Assembly: GCF_001427985.1 (NCBI RefSeq)
Contig: NZ_LMSA01000002.1
Coordinates: forward strand, 784,544-848,543
Source: Knoellia sp. Soil729
GTDB taxonomy: Bacteria > Actinomycetota > Actinomycetes > Actinomycetales > Dermatophilaceae
Direction: 5' to 3'
DNA: 64,000 nucleotides
Shown: positions 16,713 through 25,619 of the stretch, in pieces
How the letters are laid out: every line of letters begins with the position of its first letter
How positions within the stretch are numbered: the first letter of the stretch is position 1
Made by a program: the position numbers and the translations under genes
Notes under the pieces: model-generated
What the model was told of the DNA's origin: nothing
The model's input: the letters and a program-made list of their open reading frames with translations, nothing else
The model's database searches: none

Positions 16713-17318
16713 TCAGGTGAGCTGCATCGTGGTGGCGCAGGTCGGGTCGCTGGCGCCAGTGGACACCTTCGCCTCGGCAGCCTTGCCCTCGTATCGAATC
16801 CGCAGGGTCGCCGTGACGTTCCGAGGAAGCCAGAACCCCACGAACCCGTTGTCGAACAGGGTGCGCGGGCCGGTGGCGAGCATGGCTCCGGTGCCGGCCT
16901 CGACGAGGTCGACCTCCACCTTCTTGCCACCCAGCTCGCCCTTGCACCCGGTGAGGGCGTGGTTGAAGCAGTCATGCGTCTGGCTCACATAGGGGGCCAC
17001 GGACAGGTAGAACGTGTCGGCGGGCACAGGCAGGGAAACCTCGACGCCATCACCGCTCAAGAGCAGGGTGTCGGGCCGCACCGAGGCTCGCAGGTCAGCT
17101 GGACGGTCCTTCACCGGCATCCTGTCGAGCGTGTCGATGACCTGGATGGCGTTCTTGCCAGCGAGGCCGTGCCTGGCCAGGAGCGCCTGTCCGGCGGGCG
17201 ACACCGGACCTGAGACCTGCGCGGCGCTCGTCCGCCCCGGAGCGGCAGCTCCGGCCGCACATCCGGACAGCATGGCGGTGGCCAGACACAGGGCAAGGAC
17301 GAGGCGCGGGGTTGTCAT
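16713..17318 (-). CDS. CueP-family copper-binding lipoprotein
   Basis: 201-residue lipoprotein: signal peptide with lipobox LSGC about residue 20, then a CueP domain. Family blocks are clear: FYLSVAPYVSQTHDCFNHALTGC near residue 110, FDNGFVGFWLPR near 160, and the C-terminal DPTCATTMQL. Three cysteines (in HDC, TGC and DPTC) match the copper-binding Cys set of the periplasmic CueP of Salmonella. It should bind Cu(I) at the outer face of the membrane. ATG 17318 is chosen to give a proper signal peptide. A long gap lies upstream. The DUF305 protein and the CDF exporter nearby suggest a small metal-handling neighbourhood, although each has its own promoter region. Confidence 0.85.
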   Translation of the reverse strand: MTTPRLVLALCLATAMLSGCAAGAAAPGRTSAAQVSGPVSPAGQALLARHGLAGKNAIQVIDTLDRMPVKDRPADLRASVRPDTLLLSGDGVEVSLPVPADTFYLSVAPYVSQTHDCFNHALTGCKGELGGKKVEVDLVEAGTGAMLATGPRTLFDNGFVGFWLPRNVTATLRIRYEGKAAEAKVSTGASDPTCATTMQLT

Positions 17319-17661
17319 GCCTGCATCCTCGGTGACCCCAGGCGTCTGCAGCTGGGACCTTGGTCCCTCGTTCATCCCGGACAGGGAACAGCCCGCGTGC
17401 CTGTCGACCGAGGGGGCTCGGCGCGACGAGTGCAGGGGACGACCTGCACGGCTCGCGGGCTGCGGTGAGCTGCTGGGGATTGCGCCGGGATGACGCACCT
17501 CGAGCAGTCGAGATGCGCTAGCGCGCAGTCACCTCACGCGTCCAATGAGAAATCAATTCCTGGACCACCTCCCTTCAGTGTCCTTCGACGCTAGATCGGA
17601 ACCGGCGTCCGCGCAATGCCTTTTTTCCAGAGCGGCCCGACCCGGTCCGGAACACCTGGCG
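17319..17661. other. Intergenic region, 343 bases, upstream of the cueP-like gene
   Basis: No convincing gene on either strand. The stretch 17545-17562 (AATGAGAAATCAATTCC) and a run of six T at 17622-17627 are the only A/T-rich pieces. The promoter of the cueP-like gene should lie near 17330-17400. I could not find a clear copper-regulator palindrome by eye. Confidence 0.4.
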
Positions 17662-18567
17662 TCACCACGTGACGTCGTGACAGCCCGTGTGCGACTCGGG
17701 CTCGACCTGCAGGGTCGCGTGCTCGACGCCGAACTCGTCACGCATGACGGCACGCGCGCCGTCGAGCACCTCGTGCGGGTCTGCTCCCTCGACCGTCATG
17801 AGGTGGGCGGTCGCCACGTTCATGCCAGAGGTCAGCGTCCACACGTGCAGGTCGTGCACGTTGGACACCCCCTCGACCGCCGCGAGCGCAGTGGTCACCT
17901 CGTCCGGGCTCATGCCCACGGGTGCGTGTTGCCCCAGGACGGCGGCCACCTCACGCCCGAGCATCACCGCCCTCACCGCCACGAAGGCCGCGATCGCGAG
18001 CGCGATGACGGTGTCCCAGAAGGTTTCGCCGGTGGAGGCGACGAGCAGGCCGGCCACGATGACACCGACCGAGCCGAGGGTGTCGGCGACGACCTCGAGG
18101 TAGGCCCCCTTGACGTTGAGCGACTCTGACGCCCCACCCCGCAGCAGGACCAACGCGATGACGTTGACGACCAGACCGAGGGCACCGACGACGAGCATCG
18201 GCCCGGTCGAGACCTCCGCTGGTTCGCCGATGCGTCGCACGGCTTCCACGGCGATGTATGCCGCGACGCCCAGCATGAGGAGCACCGCCAGTCCCGACGC
18301 GAAGACCTCCGCACGGAACGACCCGTAGGTCCGGCGCCCCGTCGAGTCCGGCCGTGCGGCGATCCGGGTCGCGACGACCGCGGCCCCCAGTGCCACCACG
18401 TCCGCGGCCATGTGGCCGGCGTCCGACAGCAGGGCCAGCGAACCGGAGGTCAGTGCCGTGACGAGCTCGACGACGAAGAAGGCCGCCACCAGGCCGAAGG
18501 CCACCTGCAGGCGCCACCGATGCCTCGCACCGGCAGAGCCCTGACCGTGGTGATGCCCCGTTCCCAT
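17662..18567 (-). CDS. Cation diffusion facilitator (CzcD/ZitB-like metal exporter)
   Basis: 301-residue CDF transporter, ATG 18567. The N-terminal HHHGQG is a metal-binding loop. Six hydrophobic segments span about residues 20-210. The metal-site motifs are ALLSDAGHMAADVVALG about residue 45 (HxxxD form) and the DTLGSVGVIVAGLL block about 155. The C-terminal cytoplasmic ferredoxin-like domain follows from about 215 (VSNVHDLHVWTLTSG). Zn(II), Co(II) or Mn(II)/proton antiport is expected. It may be bicistronic with nothing: the next minus gene is 343 bases away. Confidence 0.88.
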   Translation of the reverse strand: MGTGHHHGQGSAGARHRWRLQVAFGLVAAFFVVELVTALTSGSLALLSDAGHMAADVVALGAAVVATRIAARPDSTGRRTYGSFRAEVFASGLAVLLMLGVAAYIAVEAVRRIGEPAEVSTGPMLVVGALGLVVNVIALVLLRGGASESLNVKGAYLEVVADTLGSVGVIVAGLLVASTGETFWDTVIALAIAAFVAVRAVMLGREVAAVLGQHAPVGMSPDEVTTALAAVEGVSNVHDLHVWTLTSGMNVATAHLMTVEGADPHEVLDGARAVMRDEFGVEHATLQVEPESHTGCHDVTW

Positions 18568-18738
18568 GGGGCCAACGCTAGCGAGCGCGGCCACCGACCC
18601 CCAGGCCGCCAACCCGTGGTGCGGCAGGACCGGATGTGGTCAAGTGAGGCATGACCGTCACGCCACGCTGCATCGCACGAGCACGTGCCAGCGCGCCCCG
18701 CGGCGGCAGCTCACGCCACGACTGCCTGAGGAGTGCGA

Positions 18739-20448
18739 ATGCGCATCACTGACACAAGCGACCAGTGGTGGAAGACCGCCGTCATCTACTGCCTCGACGT
18801 CGAGACCTTCTACGACTCCGACGGGGACGGGATCGGTGACCTCCAGGGTCTCGCCCAGCGCCTCGACTACGTCGCCGAGCTGGGGGCGACGTGCATCTGG
18901 CTCATGCCCTTCTACCCCAGCCCGCAGCGCGACGACGGCTACGACGTCAGCGACTTCTACGGCATCGACCCGCGGTTCGGCACGGCGGGCGACCTCGTCG
19001 AGGTGGTCCGAACGGCTCACGACCGTGGGATGCGCGTCATCGTGGACCTGCTCGTCAACCACACCTCGGACGCACACGCGTGGTTCAAGGACTCCCGCCG
19101 CAGCACCGCCTCGGCCAAGCGCGACTGGTACGTCTGGCGAGCCGACGCCCCGCCGGACACCAGCGCCCAGGTGGTCTTCCCCGACAAGGAGGACTCCATC
19201 TGGGCCCTGGACGAGCGCACCGGCCAGTGGTACCTCCACCACTTCTACTCGCACCAGCCGGACCTCAACGTCGCGAACCCCGCCGTGCGTGACGAGATCG
19301 CCCGGGTCGCCGGCTACTGGCTCGAGCTCGGCGTCGACGGTTTCCGCGTCGACGCGGTCCCGTTCTTCGTCGAGGACGTCGAGACCGTCAGGGAGAAGGC
19401 GTCAGGCACGCAGAAGAACGACGACGTCACCGAGTCGCTGAACCCGCACCAGCACCTCAAGGACCTCCGGGCCTTCGTCAACCGGCGCAACGGTGCGGCG
19501 ATGATGCTCGGCGAGGTCAACCTTCCCCACGCACAGCAGCGCCAGTACTTCGGCGGCCGGGCCGGCGACGAGCTGCACATGATGTTCGACTTCATCGGGA
19601 TGCAGAACCTCTACCTGTCCCTGGCCCGTCAGGACGCCCGTCCGCTCGCCAAGGCACTCCTCGGCCGACCCGCGATCCACCCCAGCTGCCAGTGGGCGAC
19701 CTTCGTGCGCAACCACGATGAACTGACGCTCGACAAGCTCACGGACAAGGAGCGTCAGGAGGTGTTCGCGGCCTTCGGACCCGAACCCGAGATGCAGATC
19801 TACGACCGGGGCCTCAAGCGACGGCTGCCACCGATGCTCGACGGGGACCCTCGACGGGTCCGCATGGCCTACAGCTTGCTCTTCTCGCTGCCCGGAACTC
19901 CTGCCCTGTTCTACGGCGAGGAGATCGGCATGGGCGAGGACCTCGCCGGCGAGGGCCGGCACGCGGTGCGGACCCCGATGCAGTGGTCCGACGGAGTGAA
20001 TGGTGGGTTCTCGACGGCGCCATCCCGCAAGCTCATCCGCCGGCTCACGCCCGACGGCTTCGGGCCCGAGCACGTCAACGTCGTCTCGCAACGGACCGAC
20101 CCGGACTCCCTGTGGAGCTTCATGCGCCACCTCGTCCAGACCTACCGGTCCTGCCCGGAGCTCGGGTGGGGCGACTTCAGCATCCTCGACCAGCCGAACC
20201 CCCAGGTCCTCGCCCACGAGTGCTCCACGGGCGAGGCAGCTGTCGTCGCCGTCCACAACTTCGGGCCCGAACCCCAGACGGTGACGCTCGATCTCTCGCA
20301 CCGGGTCGAGGAGGGCGACATCGAGCTCGCCGACCTCCTGAGCGGTGATGACGTGCGCACGGACAACGGGTCGCTCGACGTGGTCCTTGAGGGGTACGGC
20401 TACCGCTGGTTGAGGATCCACCCCGTCGGGGACCTGCGCATCCCGTGA
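18739..20448 (+). CDS. GH13 alpha-glucosidase / trehalose-synthase-like enzyme
   Basis: 569-residue alpha-amylase-family enzyme close to the TreS subfamily (GH13_16). The start WWKTAVIYCLDVETFYDSDG and the calcium-like loop DSDGDGIGDLQGL match TreS. Catalytic residues are seen: region I LLVNHTSD about residue 98, region II GVDGFRVDAVPF about 198 (nucleophile Asp), region III MLGEVNL about 253 (acid/base Glu), and region IV VRNHDEL about 325. It lacks the C-terminal maltokinase domain. The reaction is probably maltose-trehalose isomerisation or alpha-glucoside hydrolysis. ATG 18739 is preferred to 18733 by TreS alignment. It is a single gene, divergent from the CDF exporter. Confidence 0.85.
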   Translation: MRITDTSDQWWKTAVIYCLDVETFYDSDGDGIGDLQGLAQRLDYVAELGATCIWLMPFYPSPQRDDGYDVSDFYGIDPRFGTAGDLVEVVRTAHDRGMRVIVDLLVNHTSDAHAWFKDSRRSTASAKRDWYVWRADAPPDTSAQVVFPDKEDSIWALDERTGQWYLHHFYSHQPDLNVANPAVRDEIARVAGYWLELGVDGFRVDAVPFFVEDVETVREKASGTQKNDDVTESLNPHQHLKDLRAFVNRRNGAAMMLGEVNLPHAQQRQYFGGRAGDELHMMFDFIGMQNLYLSLARQDARPLAKALLGRPAIHPSCQWATFVRNHDELTLDKLTDKERQEVFAAFGPEPEMQIYDRGLKRRLPPMLDGDPRRVRMAYSLLFSLPGTPALFYGEEIGMGEDLAGEGRHAVRTPMQWSDGVNGGFSTAPSRKLIRRLTPDGFGPEHVNVVSQRTDPDSLWSFMRHLVQTYRSCPELGWGDFSILDQPNPQVLAHECSTGEAAVVAVHNFGPEPQTVTLDLSHRVEEGDIELADLLSGDDVRTDNGSLDVVLEGYGYRWLRIHPVGDLRIP

Positions 20449-20482
20449 GCCGCCGAGCCAACGAGGCGAGTGCGAGCCACCA

Positions 20483-20934
20483 TCAGGGCAGCACCTCGTC
20501 AGGCAGCCCCGCGAGGCGCGACTGCAGCCCGTCCAGCCCACGCCGGACCATCGCCCCGTAGCCGTCATCGTCCAGAGAGGCCACTGCCGCGCGGGCCAGA
20601 GCCAGCTCACGAGCCGCGTCCTCCCGGCGCCCCTGCCTCAGGTAGCCGTCCCCGAGGTTGAGGTGCAGGCTCGGCGCGAACCCGGCCGCTCCCGGGACCC
20701 CGATCGGCTCCAGATCTGCATCGCTCACGCGCTGGAAGGCCGCCCAAGCCGCCTCGTCCCACGCCACCTCCGAGTCGAGTGACTCCTGGACGTCGGCGAG
20801 GAAGTGCGCGATGACGCAGCGCTGGGCCGGCAGGTCGGTTAGCTCCCACAGGGCACTGAGGCGTGCCCCGCCACCGCGCGATCCGTCGCCTGCGCGTCCT
20901 CGACCGCCGCGAGCACCTCCGGCCACTCGACCAC
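20483..20934 (-). pseudogene. Frameshifted TPR-like protein gene
   Basis: Two overlapping frames together make one recognisable actinobacterial protein. The N-terminal part starts at GTG 20934 (VVEWPEVLAAVEDAQATDRAVAG) but soon hits a stop. The rest continues in the next frame from RLSALWELTDLPAQRCVIAHFLADVQ to the end (LHLNLGDGYLRQGRREDAARELALARAA, a TPR-like hairpin). The join falls in a run of four C (plus strand, about 20866-20870); one missing base restores the reading VAGARL. Either a real single-base deletion or a sequencing error explains it. The family helps no known pathway. It sits 4 bases after the DedA stop. Confidence 0.65.
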
Positions 20935-20938
20935 TGGG

Positions 20939-21592
20939 TCAGGCGCCCGCGTCCGCGGACGCATCACTCGCCACCTCCACGGCGGTGGACCGGGACGCGG
21001 ACCGGCGTCGCCACAGGTAGGTCGCCACGACCCCGAGCACCACCACGCCCAGCAGCACGGCGCCCGCGGTGCCGAACCACGACACCACCTGCTCGTAGGA
21101 CTTGCCGGCGGCGAATCCCGCCGAGACGCTGCCGACGGCCCAGGACCCGGCACCCAACAGGTCCCAAGCGACGAACTTGGCATACGGCATACCCGAGATC
21201 CCGGCGAGCGACGGCATGATCGAACGCACGAAAGGCGTCCACCGACCCACGAAGACTGCCGGCCCACCGCGCAGGCGCAACCGCGCCTCGGCCTTCGCGA
21301 GCCGTCTGCGGCGGGCAGGGTTGGTCACGCGCCGGTGCAGCCGGGGACCGACGCGACGCCCCACGGCATACCCCACGTTGTCCCCGACCACGGCCGCGAC
21401 GAGCACGACGATGAGCACCGAGATGATCGACGTGCGGCCCAGGGCTGCCGCGGCGCCGGCGAGCACCGCCACGGTCTCGCCGGGCATCACCATGCCGACG
21501 AGGAGGGCGCACTCGCCGAAGACGACCAGGCCCGCCACCGTGAGGATGATCCATGGGTCCTGGTCGAGCAGCGACGCCAGGAACTCGATCAC
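20939..21592 (-). CDS. DedA-family (VTT) membrane protein
   Basis: 217-residue membrane protein. DedA features include FGECALLVGMVMPGETVAVLAGAAAALG about residue 25 (with the conserved acidic residue), then VGDNVGYAVGRRVGPR about 70, and FVGRWTPFVRSIMPSLAGISGMPYAKF about 115, whose arginines are essential in studied members. Three further helices follow. The family acts in polyprenyl-phosphate or phospholipid recycling and proton-gradient-dependent physiology. It overlaps tadA by 4 bases (ATGA), so it is translated from the tadA message. Confidence 0.85.
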   Translation of the reverse strand: MIEFLASLLDQDPWIILTVAGLVVFGECALLVGMVMPGETVAVLAGAAAALGRTSIISVLIVVLVAAVVGDNVGYAVGRRVGPRLHRRVTNPARRRRLAKAEARLRLRGGPAVFVGRWTPFVRSIMPSLAGISGMPYAKFVAWDLLGAGSWAVGSVSAGFAAGKSYEQVVSWFGTAGAVLLGVVVLGVVATYLWRRRSASRSTAVEVASDASADAGA

Positions 21593-22101
21593 CGGCGGTC
21601 CCCGAAGAAGTCGAGGAGCAGCCGGGACGCCTCGTCCTCGAGGACTCCCCCGACGACCTCGATGCGATGCGTCGCGCGCCGGTCACGCACGACGTCCCAG
21701 ACCGAGCCGGTCGCCCCGAGCTTGGGGTCCCAGGCGCCAAGGACGATGCGCGAGACCCGGGCGAGCATCGCCGCCCCCGCGCACATCGGGCACGGTTCGA
21801 GGGTCACGACGAGGGTGCAGTCCTCGAGTCGCCAGGAGCCGGTATGCCGTGCTGCCGCCCGAAGTGCCACCACCTCGGCATGCGCCGTGGGGTCGGCGTC
21901 GACCTCGCGCAGGTTCCAGCCCTCGCCGATGACGGCGCCGCCGGGGTCGAGCACCACGGCGCCGACCGGCACGTCGCCCGCGCTCGCGGCACGGGAGGCG
22001 AGCTCGAGTGCGCGTCGCATCGGCCCGGCATACTCCGCACGCACGGGTGCGGGGAGCGGGACCGGGGGGAGGCCGGACACTGGTCCGGGGCGGGAGCTCA
22101 C
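21589..22101 (-). CDS. tadA: tRNA adenosine-34 deaminase
   Basis: 170-residue zinc deaminase that converts A34 to inosine in the tRNA-Arg(ACG) wobble position. Zinc ligands and catalytic Glu are seen in TAHAEVVAL about residue 73 and LEPCPMCAGAAML about 102. The C-terminal SVWDVVRDRRATHRIEV stretch with the final LLLDFFGDRR helix is typical. The first 25 residues (SRPGPVSGLPPVPLP) are a poorly conserved extension, so the true start could be the in-frame ATG near residue 28. It is divergent from upp with 16 bases between start codons. Confidence 0.9.
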   Translation of the reverse strand: MSSRPGPVSGLPPVPLPAPVRAEYAGPMRRALELASRAASAGDVPVGAVVLDPGGAVIGEGWNLREVDADPTAHAEVVALRAAARHTGSWRLEDCTLVVTLEPCPMCAGAAMLARVSRIVLGAWDPKLGATGSVWDVVRDRRATHRIEVVGGVLEDEASRLLLDFFGDRR

Positions 22102-22117
22102 ACGCTAAGTTTCACCC

Positions 22118-22756
22118 ATGCGCGTACACGTTGCCGACCATCCGCTCATCGCACACAAGCTGACCTACCTGCGGGACAAGCGGACCGACTCCCCGACCTT
22201 CCGTCGGTTGGCAGAGGAGCTCATGACGCTGCTCGCCTACGAGGCGACGCGTGAGGTGCGGGTCGAGCCGTTCGAGATCGAGACGCCGGTGGCCCCCACG
22301 ACGGGCATCAAGCTGTCCAACCCCAAGCCGCTCATCGTGCCCATCCTGCGCGCCGGTCTCGGCATGCTCGAGGGCATGGTGCGGCTCCTGCCCAGCGCCG
22401 AGGTCGGGTTCCTCGGCATGCAGCGCAACGAGGAGACGCTCGAGGCGATCACCTACGCGAACCGCCTCCCCGAGGACCTCTCCGGCCGCCAGGTCTATGT
22501 CCTCGACCCCATGCTGGCGACCGGTGGCTCGATGATCGACGCCATCCGCTTCCTGCTCGAGCGGGGCGCCGACGACATCACCGCGGTCACCCTGCTCGCG
22601 GCCCCCGAGGGCATCGCGGCGCTGGAGAAGTCACTCGCCGACGCGGGCGTGCCCGTCTCGCTCGTCACGGGGTCGATCGACGAGAAGCTCAACGAGCTGG
22701 GCTACATCGTGCCGGGGCTCGGTGACGCGGGAGACCGGCTCTACGGCGTCGTCTGA
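22118..22756 (+). CDS. upp: Uracil phosphoribosyltransferase
   Basis: 212-residue pyrimidine-salvage enzyme making UMP from uracil and PRPP; length is the family's usual size. The start [20 protein letters not shown] is typical. The PRPP-binding motif [18 protein letters not shown] lies about residue 127, with [29 protein letters not shown] forming the uracil-binding C-terminus. It is a single gene divergent from tadA; the very short 16-base divergence means the two promoters must overlap coding ends. Confidence 0.95.
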   Translation: MRVHVADHPLIAHKLTYLRDKRTDSPTFRRLAEELMTLLAYEATREVRVEPFEIETPVAPTTGIKLSNPKPLIVPILRAGLGMLEGMVRLLPSAEVGFLGMQRNEETLEAITYANRLPEDLSGRQVYVLDPMLATGGSMIDAIRFLLERGADDITAVTLLAAPEGIAALEKSLADAGVPVSLVTGSIDEKLNELGYIVPGLGDAGDRLYGVV

Positions 22757-22884
22757 GAAGTCGGCACCGACACGCCGCCCAACCTCACGAGTCACACCAG
22801 TCACATCCGCCATCATGGGTGCTGCACTGTGCTTCCCCTTGCGCCTGCCCGCGTGAGCCCTTCCATCAGAGAGCGGACGTGTCC

Positions 22885-23055
22885 ATGCCCCCGGTCAAGA
22901 AGATCGTCATGTGGCTAGTCGTGATCTTCCTGCTCTACGCCATCTTCACCTCTCCCACTGAAGCGGCGAACATCTTCGGCAGTGCGTGGGACGTCATCGC
23001 CAACGGCGTCAAGAACATCGGTCGGTTCTTCGACTCCTTGATCTCCCGGAGCTGA
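22885..23055 (+). CDS. Small single-pass membrane protein
   Basis: 56-residue protein from ATG 22885: basic start (PPVKK), one helix (IVMWLVVIFLLYAIF), then a short amphipathic C-terminus (NGVKNIGRFFDSLIS). The ribosome site is weak (GAGCGGA). It ends 2 bases before the PH-domain gene, so the pair is probably one transcript. Similar mini-proteins with the same FGSAWDVIANGVKNI pattern are common in actinomycetes; function unknown. Confidence 0.7.
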   Translation: MPPVKKIVMWLVVIFLLYAIFTSPTEAANIFGSAWDVIANGVKNIGRFFDSLISRS

Positions 23056-23057
23056 CC

Positions 23058-23996
23058 TTGGCGGCCGGGCGCCTCGACCGCGAGCTGGAGCGCTACCTCG
23101 TGCCCGGCGAGCGCGTGGTCGCCGTCGTCCGTCAGCACTGGTTCTCGCAGCTGCGCCCGGGTGCCCTCTTCGTCGGGCTGCTCTTCCTCGCGACCTTCGT
23201 CGAGGCCGAGGCACCGCGCACCCGCTCGGGCGCCGCCCTGGCCAACTTCTTCTGGTATGCCGCGTTCGCCGGCGCTCTGTACCTCCTGTGGCGCTACCTC
23301 AACTGGCGCCACGACTGGTTCATCGCCACCGACAAGCGCTTCCTGCTCTTCTACGGGTTCATCCGCCGCAAGGTCGCGATGATGCCGCTCACCAAGGTCA
23401 CGGACATGACCTTCGACCGCTCGGTCATGGGCCGCATCATCGGCTACGGCGCCTTCCTGCTGGAGTCGGCCGGGCAGGACCAGGCCCTCTCCCACATCGA
23501 CTACGTCCCCAACGCCCAACGCCACTACCGCGCCATCTGCACGGTGCTCTTCGGCTCCGACGCCCCCCGTGACCCCGACGACGGCTGGACGGATGACGAC
23601 GGCTGGACCGATGGCGACGGCTGGACCGATGACGACGGGGACGACGGCGGATGGGACGCCGGCGGAGGGCGGCCCGCGCCGCGCGGCCGCCGTGACCCGG
23701 GCCCCTCGGCCGATGCCCTCGGCGACGGTTGGCAGGACCACCGGGAGGACCAGCAGGCTGTGCAGGACCACCTCTGGCCCGACGGCGACGGAACGCAGGC
23801 TGACGGCATACAGACTCCCGTTCGAGAACGCACGGACCTCGCCCCGACTCACGAGACGCTCTACCAGAGCTCGGACCTCATCCGGGCCACCCGCTTGGAG
23901 GACACCGGCGAGATTCCGGTCATAAGGTCAGGACCACCAAGGCGAAATGGCCGACCGGGGCAACCAGGCCGACCCCGACGAAGGGATTCGCGATGA
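23058..23996 (+). CDS. PH-domain (YdbS/bPH2-like) membrane protein with acidic Trp repeats
   Basis: 312-residue protein starting at TTG 23058, supported by GGAG 6 bases before it. Residues 10-30 (ELERYLVPGERVVAVVRQHW) lead to two membrane helices (about 35-50 and 60-75). A bacterial PH2 domain follows, about 80-150 (FIATDKRFLLFYGFIRRKVAMMPLTKVTDMTFDRS). The C-terminal half is disordered and begins with three near-identical six-residue units DDGWTD, encoded by an 18-base tandem repeat (23577-23632). Its end overlaps the permease start by 4 bases. Role unknown; bPH2 proteins act at membranes. Confidence 0.78.
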   Translation: MAAGRLDRELERYLVPGERVVAVVRQHWFSQLRPGALFVGLLFLATFVEAEAPRTRSGAALANFFWYAAFAGALYLLWRYLNWRHDWFIATDKRFLLFYGFIRRKVAMMPLTKVTDMTFDRSVMGRIIGYGAFLLESAGQDQALSHIDYVPNAQRHYRAICTVLFGSDAPRDPDDGWTDDDGWTDGDGWTDDDGDDGGWDAGGGRPAPRGRRDPGPSADALGDGWQDHREDQQAVQDHLWPDGDGTQADGIQTPVRERTDLAPTHETLYQSSDLIRATRLEDTGEIPVIRSGPPRRNGRPGQPGRPRRRDSR

Positions 23997-25510
23997 GCGT
24001 GTGGAGGACGAAGACGATCGAGCAGTCGATCGCCGAGGGTGACGAACCCGAGTACCAGCTCAAGAAACGCCTCAGCGCCCTCGACCTGACCGTCTTCGGT
24101 GTCGGTGTAGTCATCGGTGCCGGCATCTTCACCGTCGCCGGGCGCGCGGCCCACACGCTGGCCGGTCCGGCCATCCTCATCTCGTTCATCGTCGCCGCCA
24201 CCTGCTGCGGGTTGGCGGCGCTCTGCTATGCCGAGTTCGCCTCTGCCATACCGGTATCGGGCTCGGCCTACACCTTCTCCTACGCCACGCTCGGCGAGCT
24301 CGTCGCCTGGATCATCGGCTGGGACCTCCTGCTCGAGCTCATGCTCGGCGCCGCCGTGGTCGCGCAGGGCTGGTCCGCCTACCTCGGCGTGCTGCTGGAC
24401 CGGCTCGGGTTCACCATCCCCGAGGCAGTCGCCTACGGGTCGCACTTCGACCTCCCCGCCTTCGTGCTGGTCGCGGTGCTCACGCTCCTGGTGTCCATCG
24501 GCATCCAGGAGTCGATGCGGGTCAACCTGGTGCTCGTGGCGCTGAAGATCTTCATCGTCCTGTTCGTCATCTTCGCGGGCATCGGGTTCATCAAGACCGC
24601 GAACTACACCCCGTTCATCCCTGACGCGGTGCCGACCGAGGGCCCCTCGTCCACCCTGCAGGCCCCGCTCATCCAGACGATCTTCGGGCTCTCACCGTCG
24701 GCGTTCGGCATCGGCGGCATCCTCGCGGGCGCGTCGCTGGTCTTCTTCGCCTACATCGGCTTCGACGTCGTCGCCACCACGGCCGAGGAGGCGCGCAACC
24801 CCGCCAAGGACCTGCCCCGGGGCATCCTCGGCTCGCTGGTCATCTGCACGATCCTCTACTGCGCCGTCGCCATCGTCATGACCGGCATGGTGCGCTACGA
24901 CAAGCTCTCGTCCGAGGCCTCGCTCGCCCAGGTCTTCGAGGACGTGGGGAAGCCGGCCTACGCGACCCTCATCGCCGCTGGTGCCGTGGCAGGCCTCACC
25001 ACCGTCGTCATGACACTGCTCATCGGAAGCTCCCGCGTCGTCTTCGCGATGTCGCGCGACTGGCTGCTGCCCGCCGGCCTGGGCAAGACCAACCCCCGCA
25101 CCGGCACCCCGGTCAGGATCACCGTCGGCATCGGCCTCATCGTCGCCCTGGTCGCCGCGCTCACGCCGGTCGGCAAGCTCGAGTACATGATCAACATCGG
25201 CACGCTCACGGCGTTCCTGCTCGTCTCGCTCGCCGTGCCGATCCTGCGCCGGCGCCGTCCCGACTTCCACCGCCCGTTCCGGGTGCCGTTCTCGCCGTGG
25301 CTGCCCTGGCTCTCGGCCGCGATCTGCACCTACCTCATGCTCACCCTGCCTCTGGAGACGTGGATCCGCTTCGCCATCTGGATGGCGCTCGGCTTCGCGA
25401 TCTACTTCTTCTACGGCTACAAGCGCTCCCGGCTGGCCGTCGGCGCGCACGACGACGTGGCCACCGGCTCGGGCACGCCGCCGACCACGAGCAAACCCAC
25501 CTCCCCCTGA
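23993..25510 (+). CDS. APC-superfamily amino-acid permease (CAT/YfnA-like)
   Basis: 505-residue permease with about 12-14 helices. The first helix holds the APC substrate motif GVVIGAGIFTVAG about residue 38. The N-terminus (SIAEGDEPEYQLKKRLSALDLTVFG) and the helix VFFAYIGFDVVATTAEEARNPAKDLPRGI about 255 are hallmarks of the cationic-amino-acid-transporter branch. Substrates in this group include basic and branched amino acids; none can be fixed here. The ATG overlaps the PH-domain gene stop (ATGA). A conserved 3' element follows its stop. Confidence 0.87.
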   Translation: MSVWRTKTIEQSIAEGDEPEYQLKKRLSALDLTVFGVGVVIGAGIFTVAGRAAHTLAGPAILISFIVAATCCGLAALCYAEFASAIPVSGSAYTFSYATLGELVAWIIGWDLLLELMLGAAVVAQGWSAYLGVLLDRLGFTIPEAVAYGSHFDLPAFVLVAVLTLLVSIGIQESMRVNLVLVALKIFIVLFVIFAGIGFIKTANYTPFIPDAVPTEGPSSTLQAPLIQTIFGLSPSAFGIGGILAGASLVFFAYIGFDVVATTAEEARNPAKDLPRGILGSLVICTILYCAVAIVMTGMVRYDKLSSEASLAQVFEDVGKPAYATLIAAGAVAGLTTVVMTLLIGSSRVVFAMSRDWLLPAGLGKTNPRTGTPVRITVGIGLIVALVAALTPVGKLEYMINIGTLTAFLLVSLAVPILRRRRPDFHRPFRVPFSPWLPWLSAAICTYLMLTLPLETWIRFAIWMALGFAIYFFYGYKRSRLAVGAHDDVATGSGTPPTTSKPTSP

Positions 25511-25580
25511 CGCCCCACCTTGTGCTCCCCATGCGGGAAGCTCGAGGGTCCGGCGGGCTTCTTTCCCTCCGGACCCTCAC
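25511..25580 (+). terminator. 3'-end element, family 1, copy B, with strong hairpin
   Basis: TGCTCCCCATGCGGGAA (25523-25539) lies 12 bases after the permease stop, followed by a perfect 10-bp stem GAGGGTCCGG (25544-25553) with CCGGACCCTC (25569-25578). It separates two convergent genes and can act for both. The first part matches copies A (16409) and C (26689-26705). Confidence 0.72.
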
Positions 25581-25619
25581 CTTTGCCTCCGGTCACCGCG
25601 ACACCCCTGCCGTATGCCG

